DNA of 64,000 bases. Origin: Coix lacryma-jobi var. lacryma-jobi. Its lineage: Eukaryota; Streptophyta; Magnoliopsida; Poales; Poaceae. The stretch is taken from NCBI GenBank assembly GCA_009763385.1, contig CM019828.1:22825000-22888999 (forward strand), given 5' to 3'. Both the position numbers and the translations under genes were made by a program. The notes below the pieces were generated by a model, which was given only the letters and a program-made list of their open reading frames with translations, was not told the origin of the DNA and did not search any database. Within the stretch, counting starts at the first letter, position 1. Every line of letters begins with the position of its first letter. Shown here piece after piece: positions 12,601 through 22,379 of this stretch.

Positions 12601-15600
12601 AATTATTTTTTGTGATCTGTGATTGTGTTGGTACGGGGAAAAATTGTAAATTGTCCTTTCGTAGAAAAAAATGTCTCTTTGTGATATGTGTCGACACATT
12701 TTCAGTATTTGTATTTGTTTTTGTATAGGATAAATTGTAGTTTGTACAAATGGTGTTTTTCATTTTTGCATTTTTCAATAGTAGAAATTGCACTAGCTGT
12801 AATGTGCAATTTTTCCATTATTGATTTGTATTTTGTAATATCTTTTCATTTTTCCATTAGTGGAGTTAAGACTTATGTAGTGCTCTGCTCGTGTGCTCTT
12901 TGTTCTATCTGTGCTCGTGAATGTGCAATAAGGTGTTAGAGGTTAGTGCTCATTTTTTGGTCTATTAACAATGCACAGTGTTTCTTGTGATCTGTCATCT
13001 GTGATTGTGGTAGGAGTAATGGGGATCGATCGACTGTCTGTGTTTGTGTGTCAATCACTGTTTGGGACTCCTTTGCCAATAATGTTAATTATCAATGGCA
13101 CAGCAATGGGGATGTTTCTTTCATGAGCTTTCTCTGTTGCACCGTAACCATCAAATTATCGAGAGTTTCTTTCATTGTCACATGAGTGTGTTTGTGCGTT
13201 GATTAGATGATCATTTTTGGGCTGGGTGTGTCTAATGGGTCTAGGTTGTTGCTATTGTCCTTGGTTGTTTGTAGCTCAAGCCTGCCATAGCCAAGCTCAG
13301 TTTATGTGTGAGCACACTAATTGGATTGCTGAAACAAAAAGTAGATGTCACAATACTTATTCCTTGCTATTCATATGGTTAGATTCGAATCCTCTTAAAA
13401 ATGTGGCCCTCACTAGATGAAGCCTGTTAAATTATGAAACCTCTAATCTAGTTTGTAGCTTGATTTGTATATGTTAGGCAGATTAGATATATCTGATTAT
13501 GGGAAGTAGAGTGAACATCTCATTTCTTATCAAAGGGAATATTGTGGTTGAGTGATTGAAATTGTGATGTGTGCTTCTATAGAAAAAAATGTTTATTTGT
13601 GATTTGTGATTGTGGTTCCTTAGTAATAATTTGTCATTTGTCCTTCTATAGAAAAGATTGTCAATTTGTGATCTGTCATTGTGCTTGCTTAGTAATTAAT
13701 TGTCCATCTATCCTTCTATAGAAAAAAAATTGTTTATTTGTGATCTGTTATTGTGCTTCCTTATTAAGTGCAGCAATTAGTGCAGCAAGTAATGAGTTAC
13801 ATACCTTTGATGAACACACTTCAGTTTCCTCACTCTGCTAGTCAATTGCTTTGTTTTGCAGCATGGAGAGGACGAGTGCCAACTCAACGCTATAGAAGCT
13901 TGTGTGATCAGATTATGGCCTGATGCGGTAATGCATATGTCATCTTATATTGAAAAAATAGAGATTGAAATGGCTCTGAAATATATTTGATACAAGCATT
14001 TTCTAACGTTTTAGGGGGTGTTTAGTTGGTGAATGAAAAGTTTATCACATTATGAATTTCTGATAGTTCAACATTGTGTAGTTTATCTTTCAGATTTTAA
14101 TGATTCAATTAGGTGAGACACTAAATTCTGCAGACATATATAAAACGGATCTGCCAATTCCCTAGAAAATGATAACGCAATAACTGTACTAATACATATA
14201 TTTATCTTAATACAGGAACAACATTTCCCTTTCATTCAATGCGTTGAGCATTTAGCACTGACTCGGAAATGGGACGCCTGGCAGTCTTGCTTTCACGAAA
14301 CTGGCCTCCCTTATCAACCTGCTATTGACTGCTACAACTCAGGATATGGCAGGCAGGTGGGTGAATAGTTCTTTCCTGCTGTCATTCTATTTTCAGATGC
14401 TTTTGAAACTTTGCAACTGGGTTACATACTAGTAGTTTTTTTGCTAGAAAATGAGTTGAGCCACTATCTTGGTGTTAACATGTGTTGTTTCGACAGTGCT
14501 GATCATAGACTAGTTTAATTTTGAGTTCACAACAGTCCCAACACCACGTTGGATGGATGACTAAATGACTTCATATATCAATTTAGAAATATTAGTACTG
14601 CTAAACGTTTTAGAGTGTGAAATCAGAAAAAAATAAGGATTCAGTACTTTTCTTCATGCTACCAATTTGTGCAACATAGTTATATATTTTCATGGATTAT
14701 TCACAATCCAGTACAGCTCGTACTCCAGTATGCTGCCGAGACCAATGCTTTGCAGCCTCCTCATCAGTTTGTACCTTGGGTGATCGTCAACGGCAAACCG
14801 CTCGGTGATGTAAGATGCGCCTTTTTATTCCTTTGAACTGAGGTCATCTCGTATATTCAGAAATCTAGTCTAATTTAGCGTCTACAAGATTACATGAACT
14901 TTGAGGCCTACGTTTGCAGTGTGGCAAGCTTAGGCATGCAAGGGGAAGCACCTAGCAATTGCTCAAGAGACGAAAGCCAGCAGAGGAGACAAGGTGGCCC
15001 AGCTAGCAAAACTGTCAGCTAGCAATTGCTGAGTTTGTCTTTGTGCCAACACAAATCAGATTTTTCGGGTTTGTAGTTTGTCTAACAGCATTTTTTCTCG
15101 GTAACAAAAATTGCAGATTGCGTCTACAGAAATGTCAATGAATAAAATCTGCAATTATAGTGTAAAATATGTGTAACAACCATCGTCTAAAAGGAAACTA
15201 AAATTCAGACACCTAAATATTTTTTTGTGATTTATGGCAACACATTTCAAATATTTATTTTTTTGTCCCATAGAAAAAATATATAATATGTTAATCGTGA
15301 TATGTTCTCGCATAAACCATATTTTTATCCTTGTCTTCGTATAGAAAAAATTGTTAGTTGTAATTTATGATGACATAGACAAAATATTTGTTTCCTTGTC
15401 TTTCTATAGAAACAAATTGTTAGTTGTGATTTGTGCCAACACATACACGTGAATCATCTGTGCAATTTTAATTATATATAGCATCAGGGTTTGTATTTAT
15501 CAGGTGTGCAAAATATATTTATCATGTTCATTATACAACATCAGGGTTTGTATTTTTTTAATTATATACATATACAATATAATTGCATTAATAGCAAGTA

Positions 15601-18600
15601 CTAGTTGCACTAGTTCAAGTGTGCAATTTTCATATTTTTGTTTTATAAATTTCTAAGAAAACAGAAATATAGAAATGCATAACCAAGTTCTTTGTAATTT
15701 TTGTTGATGGATTAGGTGCATTCGGTGGGTGGTGCGGCTGCAGAAGTGATTCTACCGATCACAGTAGCTTTTCGCTGATTTTTACTATACAATTTTTTGA
15801 CTAATTTTTGTCTTTTTCTGCACTCACGTGCTTTGTAGATCCAGAATCCACGTCTGTTTAGTGGGCGAATTGTTGCATTTTAGTTCAAATAAGTATCAAC
15901 TTCAGTTAGCGGGTATCAGTTCAGGCGCCTGTTAAGATTTGGCGGGCCCAATAGGTGGCTGGGTTAATTCGTGGACCTGTTATAGGTGTCTGGGTCGTGA
16001 AACAGAGTGCAATTCGGCCAGAGACAAAATTTGTGTGTTGTTGACTTGTAAATCACACATTTTTGTTCATGTACAATATTTGTGTGCTACTTCAAAAAAA
16101 ACACATGGATTTTCGTATTCTGTGTTGTTTCCTAGTCTGTCCAGATTTGGGTGTCAAGTGCCAAAAAAACACACAGATTTTTGTCTCCTCAAATTCGTGT
16201 GTTTTTTAGACAGTAAACACTCATGTGTTGTTGGTCCTAAAAACACACGAGTTTCAGCTAGACAGACCCTAATTAAACCTACAAAATAGGTGTCATCCCT
16301 GGTGGCCATAGAGTTGATGTCTCCTGTCAGACCTCATTCAAAACGTCAAGCCTGCAGTACAAAGAACATCGAAGGCTGACACACGGTAACAATAGCAACC
16401 ACATGCATTCAACATCTAAGTGGACCTATTTCAAACGCAAAATAGGTAATAGAAGACCTAAAATTAGCCTCCAACAGAATACCCATACACAAGACTCATT
16501 TTGAGTTGCCTGAGAGGCATAACCTAAATATAAGTTTTCTCTCTCCTGGAAACCTATTTGCAGAAAGGATTCTCTTTTGGGTCTTGTTGTTGGAGAAGAT
16601 GTTAAATAAGTATTGAAACTTTTCATTGTAGAGCTACCTAAACTTTAAATGGGTATTGTATTTGGGTGTTGGTTGTTGGAGATAGTCTAACACCAACCTA
16701 GAAAGATACCACATGGTTTCCAACCAATCTAGGCCTAAGGGTACCTAACAACTGAAACACCATTATTCAGCCATCCGAAACGGAACATCAACAGGAACGT
16801 TAAATTTGTTTTCATTTCCCCCTTATAATGTATTTATCCATATATTTGCAAAGGGGTGTGAAAATGCAACCTCCGCATGACCAATTAGTTGAACTACAAG
16901 GCCAGAGCTCATTATCAAGGATCGAGGGGTTGGTGACAAGGGTGAAGAGGATTTGTTTTCTTACTAATGCCTAATTCATCTCATGGACAGAGGGAGATCG
17001 ACATGAAGTGGGTCGCTGATTTGCAGCCACCATCCTTCTGAAATCGAGGTGCAAGAAGCTGTAAATGGCTTCAGCAGTGTCTTCTTCAGTATTCAGGTGT
17101 GTAGAAACCCTGAGGCCTTGCTTGGTACCGTTGTCTGTAAAACTGCTTAAACTTATGTGTCATGTGTGGGTGCCTGAAAGTAGTAAGCCTAGTGCTAGCT
17201 GGTCTGTAAACGCTCTTTAACACTTGGTCCTGATTCCTGAATGCAATGCTCACGGACCAGGGATGCCCATATGGAGCTCTAAAAAGGTGACGTATCCTAT
17301 GCAAACTGGGTATGCTGTGCAAACTTACAAACTATCGATCTGAATCCTAGGATGGTCATCCGATGGCTGTAGAGAGAGGTGGGGTCTTTTTACAGAATAG
17401 CGCCCGCCAGCCTTGTGCTAATTTTTGTTTTTTTCCATCTACCCCCTCCCTCCATCCGGCTTCGATCGATTCCGTCTCCTCTCCGTCACGCGATCGATCG
17501 GCGCGCCGCCTCGACTCGCTCCGTCTCGCGCGAGGACGGAGCCTGCTCGACTCCCTCTGTCACGCGGGCCGCCCGGTGGAGTGGCGACCACAGCCCCGCC
17601 TCAACGACGCGGCCGCCCTCTCCTGCCGCGCCTGAACGACGCCGCTCACACCTCGCGACCGCCGCCGCCTCGACCTCGCGACCGACGCCGCTGGGACCTC
17701 GCGACTGTGATGATGGAGCCCCGGCGGCGTACTGCTGCAGTTAGCCTACGACTTTGCCAGAGACTCGCGTATTGTCAGGTTGCTGTCTTCCTCTTTCAGA
17801 AACAGATCGCTTTTGCCGGGTTCAAAAATAGTTTCTGAACTGTTCCGGTGCAGGCCGCCGTCGATCGAATCGAATTGTATAAACTACTGCAACAAATAGT
17901 GTATGCTCCGCATGCTTATTGCTCAACCTCAAGCTATGCCGCCTCCGCCTTTCCTTCAAAGGTAGCACAAGTACCAGCAACACAACACAAGCAGGAGTAC
18001 TCCATTAGCTACCTGATGTTTATAATCTGAACATGAACGAATTACGCAAACTCATCTAATATTCGCTGAGGAATTAGCAGCTAGCTGTAGATTCACTGCT
18101 TCGTGGACACGACGTGCTTCCTTGGCAAAGCATGGCTCGCTAAGTTGTTGTCTGAAATATTCAGAGAGTACACAGTGCAATGGAATGAACAGAAGATGGC
18201 AATGCTAAAAAAAATTGACATGTTGAAAAATATTAAGTAACATCGACAGTAACAGTAAGCTTCCACATGTCTTAACAGATTGGAGAACTAAGAACTTGAA
18301 ATAAAAGTAAGAATTACATGAACTTCAAATGTCAACCAACAACATTGTTTGGGCAATTACGTGCGTCATGAGCCACTAATTGCTTGCATTTTCCACACAT
18401 CCGTTTTCTGGGCGCCTTCTTCTCCTTGCCCTTCTGGATTCTTTTGCTTCGCCCTCTGGAGTTGATATCATTTGGTGGATGTATCTCAACTTCTTCTAGA
18501 ATTTTGCCACCAAGGAATGATTCAAACTCATCTTGTTTATTGACTGTAGCAGCAGGAACAATATTTTGAAGAGGTTCTACAAGGTTTGATAAACTAGAAT

Positions 18601-21600
18601 ATAAAAATTTTATTCCTTGTTCAGAGTTCTTGGCCATCTGGATTAGATCTTCAAACTTGTTACGTGAATCTGAAATTTTTCTCCTCATTGCCACCTCCAC
18701 AGGATCTTTAGCCTTTTCATCCAGAAGGTTACCTTCCTCATCAAAGAACACTTCTCTAAGAAATAAAGATCCGGTCAGAAATATTGCACATAGAAAACAA
18801 TACGTCTATATAAAACAAACCAGGCGTGTAAACTCACCTTTTACACCTTATATCCCACCTCTTCATAAAATAAATTGGTGGTATCTCATTTTGCTTCTCG
18901 CCTCTAAGCACTTGAATGATATGACGACACAGGATGCCATAGGACTCATAAAATTTACAGGAGCACATACCAAACAAGTTTGATTTGTTCATCTGAACTA
19001 CTCGCTCTTTACCAGATTGGCTGCTGATGGTAACATTTTTCATATCTTCAGTCTCTGAAATCCCTTGAATAATGCAATGGTCTCTTGCAACCATGAGTTG
19101 TTCCTGAAACTTGCTGAAAATTTCATGAGTATACACGACACTACACTGCTTCTCCATGACCCAAGGTGTCATCAATTTACGGCTGGAGTGAAGACTTTTA
19201 TTGTCGGCTATCAACTCCTCTTGGCGCTGGCACTCCAAAGCTATTTCAAACCTTAGTCAAAACTCGACAAAGGATAATTTTCAATGAATGAAACGGTTAA
19301 AGAAAGAATTTGCACTCTCCGATCGTGATGTAGTCCTAAGGAGTCCTGCTAGAGGTATGTCCATAAAGTATGCTGGGATCCATGATTCTCGCATGTCGAA
19401 CTTTGTGGAAAACCACTCATTTCCAGTGAGCACATACTTTATCATGATAGAATTCCATTGAGACTCAAACTCATCTGAATTCTCGGAGCCCCAAACACAC
19501 TCGTTTAATAATTTCCAGAAATCCTCATCATTTTCTGAGCAATAGCAGCCTTCATGCTCGCATCTTCATCTGTTATGATTAGATGAGGTGCTACTCCACT
19601 AGTAGCCTTAAGAAAGGTCTGAAACAACCATACAAATGATTTGATCTTTTCATCAGCCAGAAACGCTGCCCCAAGGAAAACACTTTGCAAGTGATGATTG
19701 ACCCCAGTGAATGGCACAAACTTCATATCATATTGGTTGGTAGTATATGTAGAATCTACCGAAAGCACATCACCAAAAACACTATAATTTTTTCTACATG
19801 TGGCATCTGTCCAGAAGACACGCACAAGCCGTCCTTCTTTATCCACCATAAACTCATAAAAGAAGGCAGGATTTGCTTCCTTCTTTCGCTCAAGTTGATG
19901 CACAAACATACATTTGTGCATCAGCATCTTTGATTTTGCTCCTCAAGTCACGGTAATAGTTCTTGAAATCCCTCAGCGTGCAACCAACATGCTCAAATCC
20001 ACCGTCAGTGACTTGGAGAAGTCGAAATGCCTGTGACGTGCCAATGCTAGCCTTATGACAGTTGAACAAAGTACTCTTTGCCCTCTCACTAACTTGACGG
20101 TTGGATCTTAGCAGGTGCCTCTTATCTGGCGACACGAAACCATGATTGTGCTCCTCAACAAATGACAATATTTGATATTTCTTCTCACTGTCAAGCTTGA
20201 CAACAATACGTGCCTCACAACCACATCGGGTGTCCATCACATTTGGTGTCTTCCTTTTTTTTCCCGGACTGCTCACTGACTTCTTGTACGCTCTTCTTCC
20301 TATACTCTTCCCTTGAACAACAATACCGCTGGTAAAATATTTCCTCATTGTCCTTCTTATGTGCACCAACACGAACAGAGAAACCAACATTGTGTGCATA
20401 CGATTTGTAAAAATTCTCCGCATCCTTGAGTGTATCAAAAATCATTCCAACCACAGGCTTTTTATTTGCTTTGCAATTATCTGCTATATTAGTAGAAGGT
20501 GTTGTCCGTGGTGTGCTTGGTTCGTCAACGTGGGCTACAACTCCAGCATCGACGTCCATGATTGTCAGGACGACATCATCCGTGGAGGAATGAACGGCGA
20601 CTGCATGTTAACGACGACATTAGCAATGATCGTAGTCAAGGTGAAAGTGAAGGTAAAAGTTTTGTACGAGAAACGAACCTGCATCAGGAACATGTGTTCC
20701 TGAGATCATGGGCTCCATTGCGACGGTGTTTCTTGGCACCATTGCGACATCGTTCGTGGCCAACGTCGGAGCCGATTTCGTGGGCAGCATTAGGACTGCA
20801 GCGTGAAGAAAAACCCAAAAGGATAAGCAAGCTAGACTGCAGCTTGCATCTCGATCTATAGCTCTCGTACGCGTGAAGAAAAGCAAGCTAGCTAGGACTG
20901 CATCGTGAAAAAACCCAAAAGGATAAGCTTGCAGCTTACATCTCGATCTGCAGCGTGAAGTAAATTTGGACACCTGCACGTACGCTCTCGTCGCTCGGCT
21001 GCGATGACTAGATTTAGGCAACGTGGGCAGCGTTCGTTGCCAACATACCAGAGTGCGGCGGGGTGGAGTCGCTCATCGTCACGGCGCCGGCCGTCGGGCG
21101 GTGATCCTTCGTCTTCACGGTGAAGCTGGCGGCCGGGGCTCCATCATCACAGTCGCGAGGTCGAGGCGGCGGCGGTCACGAGGTGTGAGCGGCGGCGTCG
21201 TTCAGACACGGCAGGAGAGGGCGGCCGCGTCGTTCAGGCGGGGCTGTGGTCGCGACTCCACCGGGCGGCCCGCGTGACGGAGGGAGTCGAGCAGGCTCCG
21301 TCCTGGCGCGAGACGGAGGGAGTCGAGGCGGCGCGCCGATCGATCGCGTGACGGAGAGGAGACGGAATCGATCGGAGCCGGACGGAGGGAGGGGGTAGAT
21401 GGAAAAACAAAAATTAGCACAAGGCTGGCGGGCGCTATTCTGTAAAAAGATCTCACCTCTCTCTACAGCCATCGGATGACCATCCTAGGATTCAGATCGA
21501 TAGTTTGCAAGTTTGCACAGCATACCCAGTTTGCATAGGATACGTTGCCCTCTAAAAAATACTCCCTCCGTCCCTGAAAGAATCAATTTCTAAAGTTGTC

Positions 21601-22136
21601 TTAAGTCAAACTTTTTGAACTTTGACCGAATTTCTAGAAAAAACTATCAAGATTGATGGTACCAAATTCATATCATTAGATATATCATAGAATATATTTT
21701 CATAATATGTCTATTTTATATCATAGATGTTATTATTCTTTTCTATAAAGTTAGACAAAGTTTAAAAAGTTTGACCGACACGGATCATAGGAATTGCTTC
21801 TTTCAGGGACAGAGGGAGTAGTCGCTATCCAAAAAACCCAGCCGCCCAGTAGCTTCCATCCAATAACGAATTGAAACCAATCTTACAGAAGTATGCATCG
21901 CCAATTTTCACAGCCTTACAGCATCAGAACGGAGGAAGGGACGGAGACGAATCGATGGAGCAAGAATTACCGACCCGGTCGCCAATGTTGCAGGAGTCGG
22001 CCTCGTCGTGCGCCATGAACTTGGAGGTGCGCTTGACGTAGCGGTTATACACCTTGTGGTGGAAGAGGCGGTCCACCGCAACCACCACCGATTTCTGCAT
22101 CTTGTTCGACACCACGATCCCCACGACCGGCTTCAT
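6694..22136 (-). CDS. Organellar (probably mitochondrial) ribosomal protein uS17, two exons
   Basis: uS17 binds 16S-type rRNA in the small ribosomal subunit. Exon 1 is 22136 down to 21975 (54 codons, starting [10 protein letters not shown]) and exon 2 is 6846 down to 6694 (50 codons plus TGA). The splice is phase 0, with donor GTCGGT at 21974 and acceptor TTTCAG before 6846. The joined product is 104 residues, normal for S17. It contains the family hallmarks [14 protein letters not shown] (here [10 protein letters not shown]), NIGDRV and, across the splice, [12 protein letters not shown] followed by [15 protein letters not shown]. There is no transit-peptide extension, as in many plant mitochondrial S17 proteins. 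The organelle is inference. The intron is 15,128 bp and holds at least two TIR elements and gene fragments. The promoter has a telo-box and TGGGCC motifs. The joined frame with every key motif intact argues for a working gene. Confidence 0.85.
6847..7730 (-). other. 3' end of the uS17 intron, unique sequence
   Basis: AT-rich intron sequence lies between the uS17 exon 2 acceptor and the gene-fragment-bearing transposon. It holds poly-T tracts and no gene or repeat that I recognise. Confidence 0.5.
7731..9285. mobile_element. TIR transposon (Pack-MULE-like) carrying an IDD gene fragment
   Basis: The ends are long, imperfect inverted repeats of about 190 bp. The left end runs AAGTCCACTTTTGGCCCC then TTAACTAT. 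The right end, reversed, runs AAGTCTATTTTTAGCCCC then TCAACTAT. Both then share 'aaaaccgtct' and 'cggttttgacc'. The element is bounded by TTTTTCATT (7722-7730) and ATTTTCATT (9286-9294): 8 of 9 bases agree, or a perfect 8-mer. That fits a Mutator-like or possibly hAT insertion. There is no transposase. The GC-rich interior contains a fragment of a plant transcription-factor gene (8082-8410), so this is a gene-capturing, non-autonomous element. A second GC-rich part (about 8620-9100) was probably also captured, but I could not identify it. Confidence 0.7.
8082..8410 (+). pseudogene. Captured fragment of an IDD-family (SGR5/LPA1-like) gene
   Basis: Read from 8082, the plus strand gives a coiled stretch starting [19 protein letters not shown]. 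It is followed by [20 protein letters not shown], and after a variable spacer by SSVAS at 8299. This matches the conserved C-terminal block of INDETERMINATE-domain proteins of the SGR5/IDD14-16/LPA1 group (a QAQ..L..A.ALRE helix, then [12 protein letters not shown]). A stop at 8299-8301 interrupts it, and the expected continuation ([10 protein letters not shown]) appears in the next frame, so there is a one-base frameshift. The C2H2 zinc-finger half is absent. It lies inside a TIR element and is not a functional IDD protein. Confidence 0.65.
9286..10290. other. Intron sequence of uS17, no gene recognised
   Basis: AT-rich DNA with short poly-A runs and no supported open frame. The open stretches at 9338-9532 and 9949-10134 lack motifs and coding bias. 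Confidence 0.45.
10460..10740 (-). pseudogene. Possible DUF506-like gene fragment
   Basis: This GC-rich island reads on the minus strand as [11 protein letters not shown]. After a small frame-disrupting repeat (CTATGAAG duplicated near 10660-10675) it continues in another frame as [12 protein letters not shown], then an acidic [12 protein letters not shown], then GDALELL. The order hydrophobic 'MVLSFIE', acidic serine-aspartate run and 'ALELL' resembles the N-terminus of plant DUF506 (PDDEXK-like) proteins, but the usual CNCFNGN motif is degraded. Only a fragment is present and the frame is broken. Low confidence; it could be another GC-rich first exon. Confidence 0.3.
10741..13861 (+). other. 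Repeat-rich intron DNA upstream of the GILT exons
   Basis: This T-rich and G/T-rich DNA has no intact coding exon. It contains a MITE (12227-12489) and, from about 12490 to 13800, several degenerate units built from 'tctatagaaaaaa', 'ttgtgatctgt' and 'attgtgcttcctta' at spacings of roughly 70-80 bp. There is also a short direct duplication near 11920-12010 around 'cagaactcctatttaag'. No CPYC-coding exon expected for GILT is found here. Confidence 0.45.
12227..12489. mobile_element. Stowaway-like MITE
   Basis: The element is flanked by TA and has inverted ends TTCCCTCCGTTTCAAATT and, at the right, AATTTGAGACGGAGGGAG. The complementary words CAAGAATCTTGGA and TCAAGATTCTTGGA extend the inverted repeat to about 45 bp. 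Confidence 0.75.
13862..15022 (+). pseudogene. GILT-like thiol reductase, 5'-truncated
   Basis: Four exon-like blocks join in phase: 13862-13927 (22 codons), 14216-14356 (47 codons), 14717-14809 (31 codons) and 14879-15022 with a TAG stop. All have GT and AG borders. The product matches the middle and C-terminus of gamma-interferon-inducible lysosomal thiol reductase (GILT) family proteins: [14 protein letters not shown] then [32 protein letters not shown]; and [10 protein letters not shown]. The upstream exon that should encode the signal peptide and the catalytic CxxC motif is not found in the 3.5 kb before it. The last junction adds three residues before DYMNF, a further irregularity. An AATAAA follows near 15140. 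It sits inside the uS17 intron on the opposite strand. I read it as a non-catalytic, transposed or decayed gene fragment. Confidence 0.75.
15023..15984 (+). other. AT-rich DNA with degenerate repeats after the GILT fragment
   Basis: The stretch from 15230 to 15460 repeats the 'cttgtctt-ctatagaaa-aaattgttagttgtgattt' unit three times at about 75-bp spacing. The same unit type occurs upstream at 12490-13800. No gene is seen. Confidence 0.45.
15985..16265. repeat. Imperfect fold-back repeat
   Basis: The left part (GGTGTCTGGGTCGTGAAAC, then TTTGTGTGTTGTTGACTT) is mirrored at the right by CACATGAGTG-type and GTTTCAGCTAGACAGACC words in inverse orientation. The element could fold into a long imperfect hairpin. 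It resembles a fold-back or MITE-like element, but no target duplication was identified. Confidence 0.4.
16290..17276. other. Intron DNA left of the Mutator element, no gene recognised
   Basis: Mixed-composition DNA. The 'ggtgttggttgttggagatagtctaac' neighbourhood near 16665 looks like the end of a degenerate small transposon, but its partner end could not be fixed. No exon or RNA gene is supported. Confidence 0.4.
17286..21549 (-). mobile_element. FAR1-type Mutator-like element with long TIRs
   Basis: The element is 4264 bp. It is flanked by the perfect 9-bp duplication CTCTAAAAA (17277-17285 and 21550-21558). The ends are GGTGACGTATCC on the left and, reversed, GGCAACGTATCC on the right. 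Terminal inverted repeats run from 17286 to about 17724 and from about 21133 to 21549. They differ mainly by a ~22-bp internal duplication in the left copy. Between them lies a decayed FAR1/MULE-type transposase on the minus strand. Nine-bp duplications and long TIRs are the standard signature of Mutator-like elements. It is inserted in the uS17 intron. Confidence 0.93.
18332..20559 (-). pseudogene. FAR1-related MULE transposase, broken
   Basis: Starting at the ATG at 20559, the minus strand encodes in order: a FAR1 DNA-binding domain ([20 protein letters not shown], later CGCEARIVV and [10 protein letters not shown]); a MULE transposase core ([38 protein letters not shown]); a SWIM zinc finger ([17 protein letters not shown]); and a C-terminal CCHC knuckle ([15 protein letters not shown]). 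There are several breaks: a frameshift in an eight-A run near 20250; a 4-bp duplication frameshift near 19900; loss of the region after the second catalytic block, with a frame change near 19510-19530; and two stop codons near 19270-19300. It cannot make a full transposase. It lies within intact TIRs and target duplications, so it was the element's own gene. Confidence 0.88.
21560..21820. mobile_element. Stowaway-like MITE abutting the Mutator target duplication
   Basis: A 261-bp segment with flanking TA starts TACTCCCTCCGTCCCTGAAAG and ends CTTTCAGGGACAGAGGGAGTA. The inner inverted words include GTCAAACTTTTTGAACTTTG and CAAAGTTTAAAAAGTTTGAC. It begins one base after the right CTCTAAAAA copy of the Mutator element. 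Confidence 0.8.
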
Positions 22137-22288
22137 CTCCTTTCCCGGCGGAGGTGGCTCTCTCCTCTCGACGACAAACCGAACACCCCGCGCGGCGCCC
22201 CTGCTTGGAGGCTAAACTTTAGGCGGACGCAGTGACGCACGGGCCGACAGCGACGAGAGAAAGGAAGGGGACTCGGCTCAGCGGTGCA

Positions 22289-22371
22289 AGGGTTTTTCAG
22301 GTGGGCCTCTAAGGCTCTAATTGGCCAGCGATAGGCTGTAGCGGCGGGTACGTGTTTAGCAGGCCGGCCCA
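22289..22371 (-). promoter_or_regulatory. Telo-box and site II motifs of the uS17 promoter
   Basis: Upstream of the uS17 ATG there is a telo-box (AAACCCT on the minus strand, 22289-22295). There are also two TGGGCC site II motifs (22302-22307 on the plus strand, 22366-22371 on the minus strand). In plants, telo-boxes together with TGGGCY site II elements mark promoters of ribosomal-protein and other growth-linked genes. Their position 150-235 bp upstream of the start codon fits a proximal promoter. Confidence 0.6.
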
Positions 22372-22379
22372 CTTCAAAC

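Noticed and set aside
17363..17838. Open frames of 90-137 codons at the left end of the Mutator element
   Set aside because: They lie in the terminal inverted repeat and reappear in inverse at 21176-21472; repeat sequence, not a gene.
21975..22136. uS17 exon 1 as a lone pseudogene fragment
   Set aside because: The missing half is present on the same strand at 6694-6846 with correct phase and splice sites, so a long intron explains it better.
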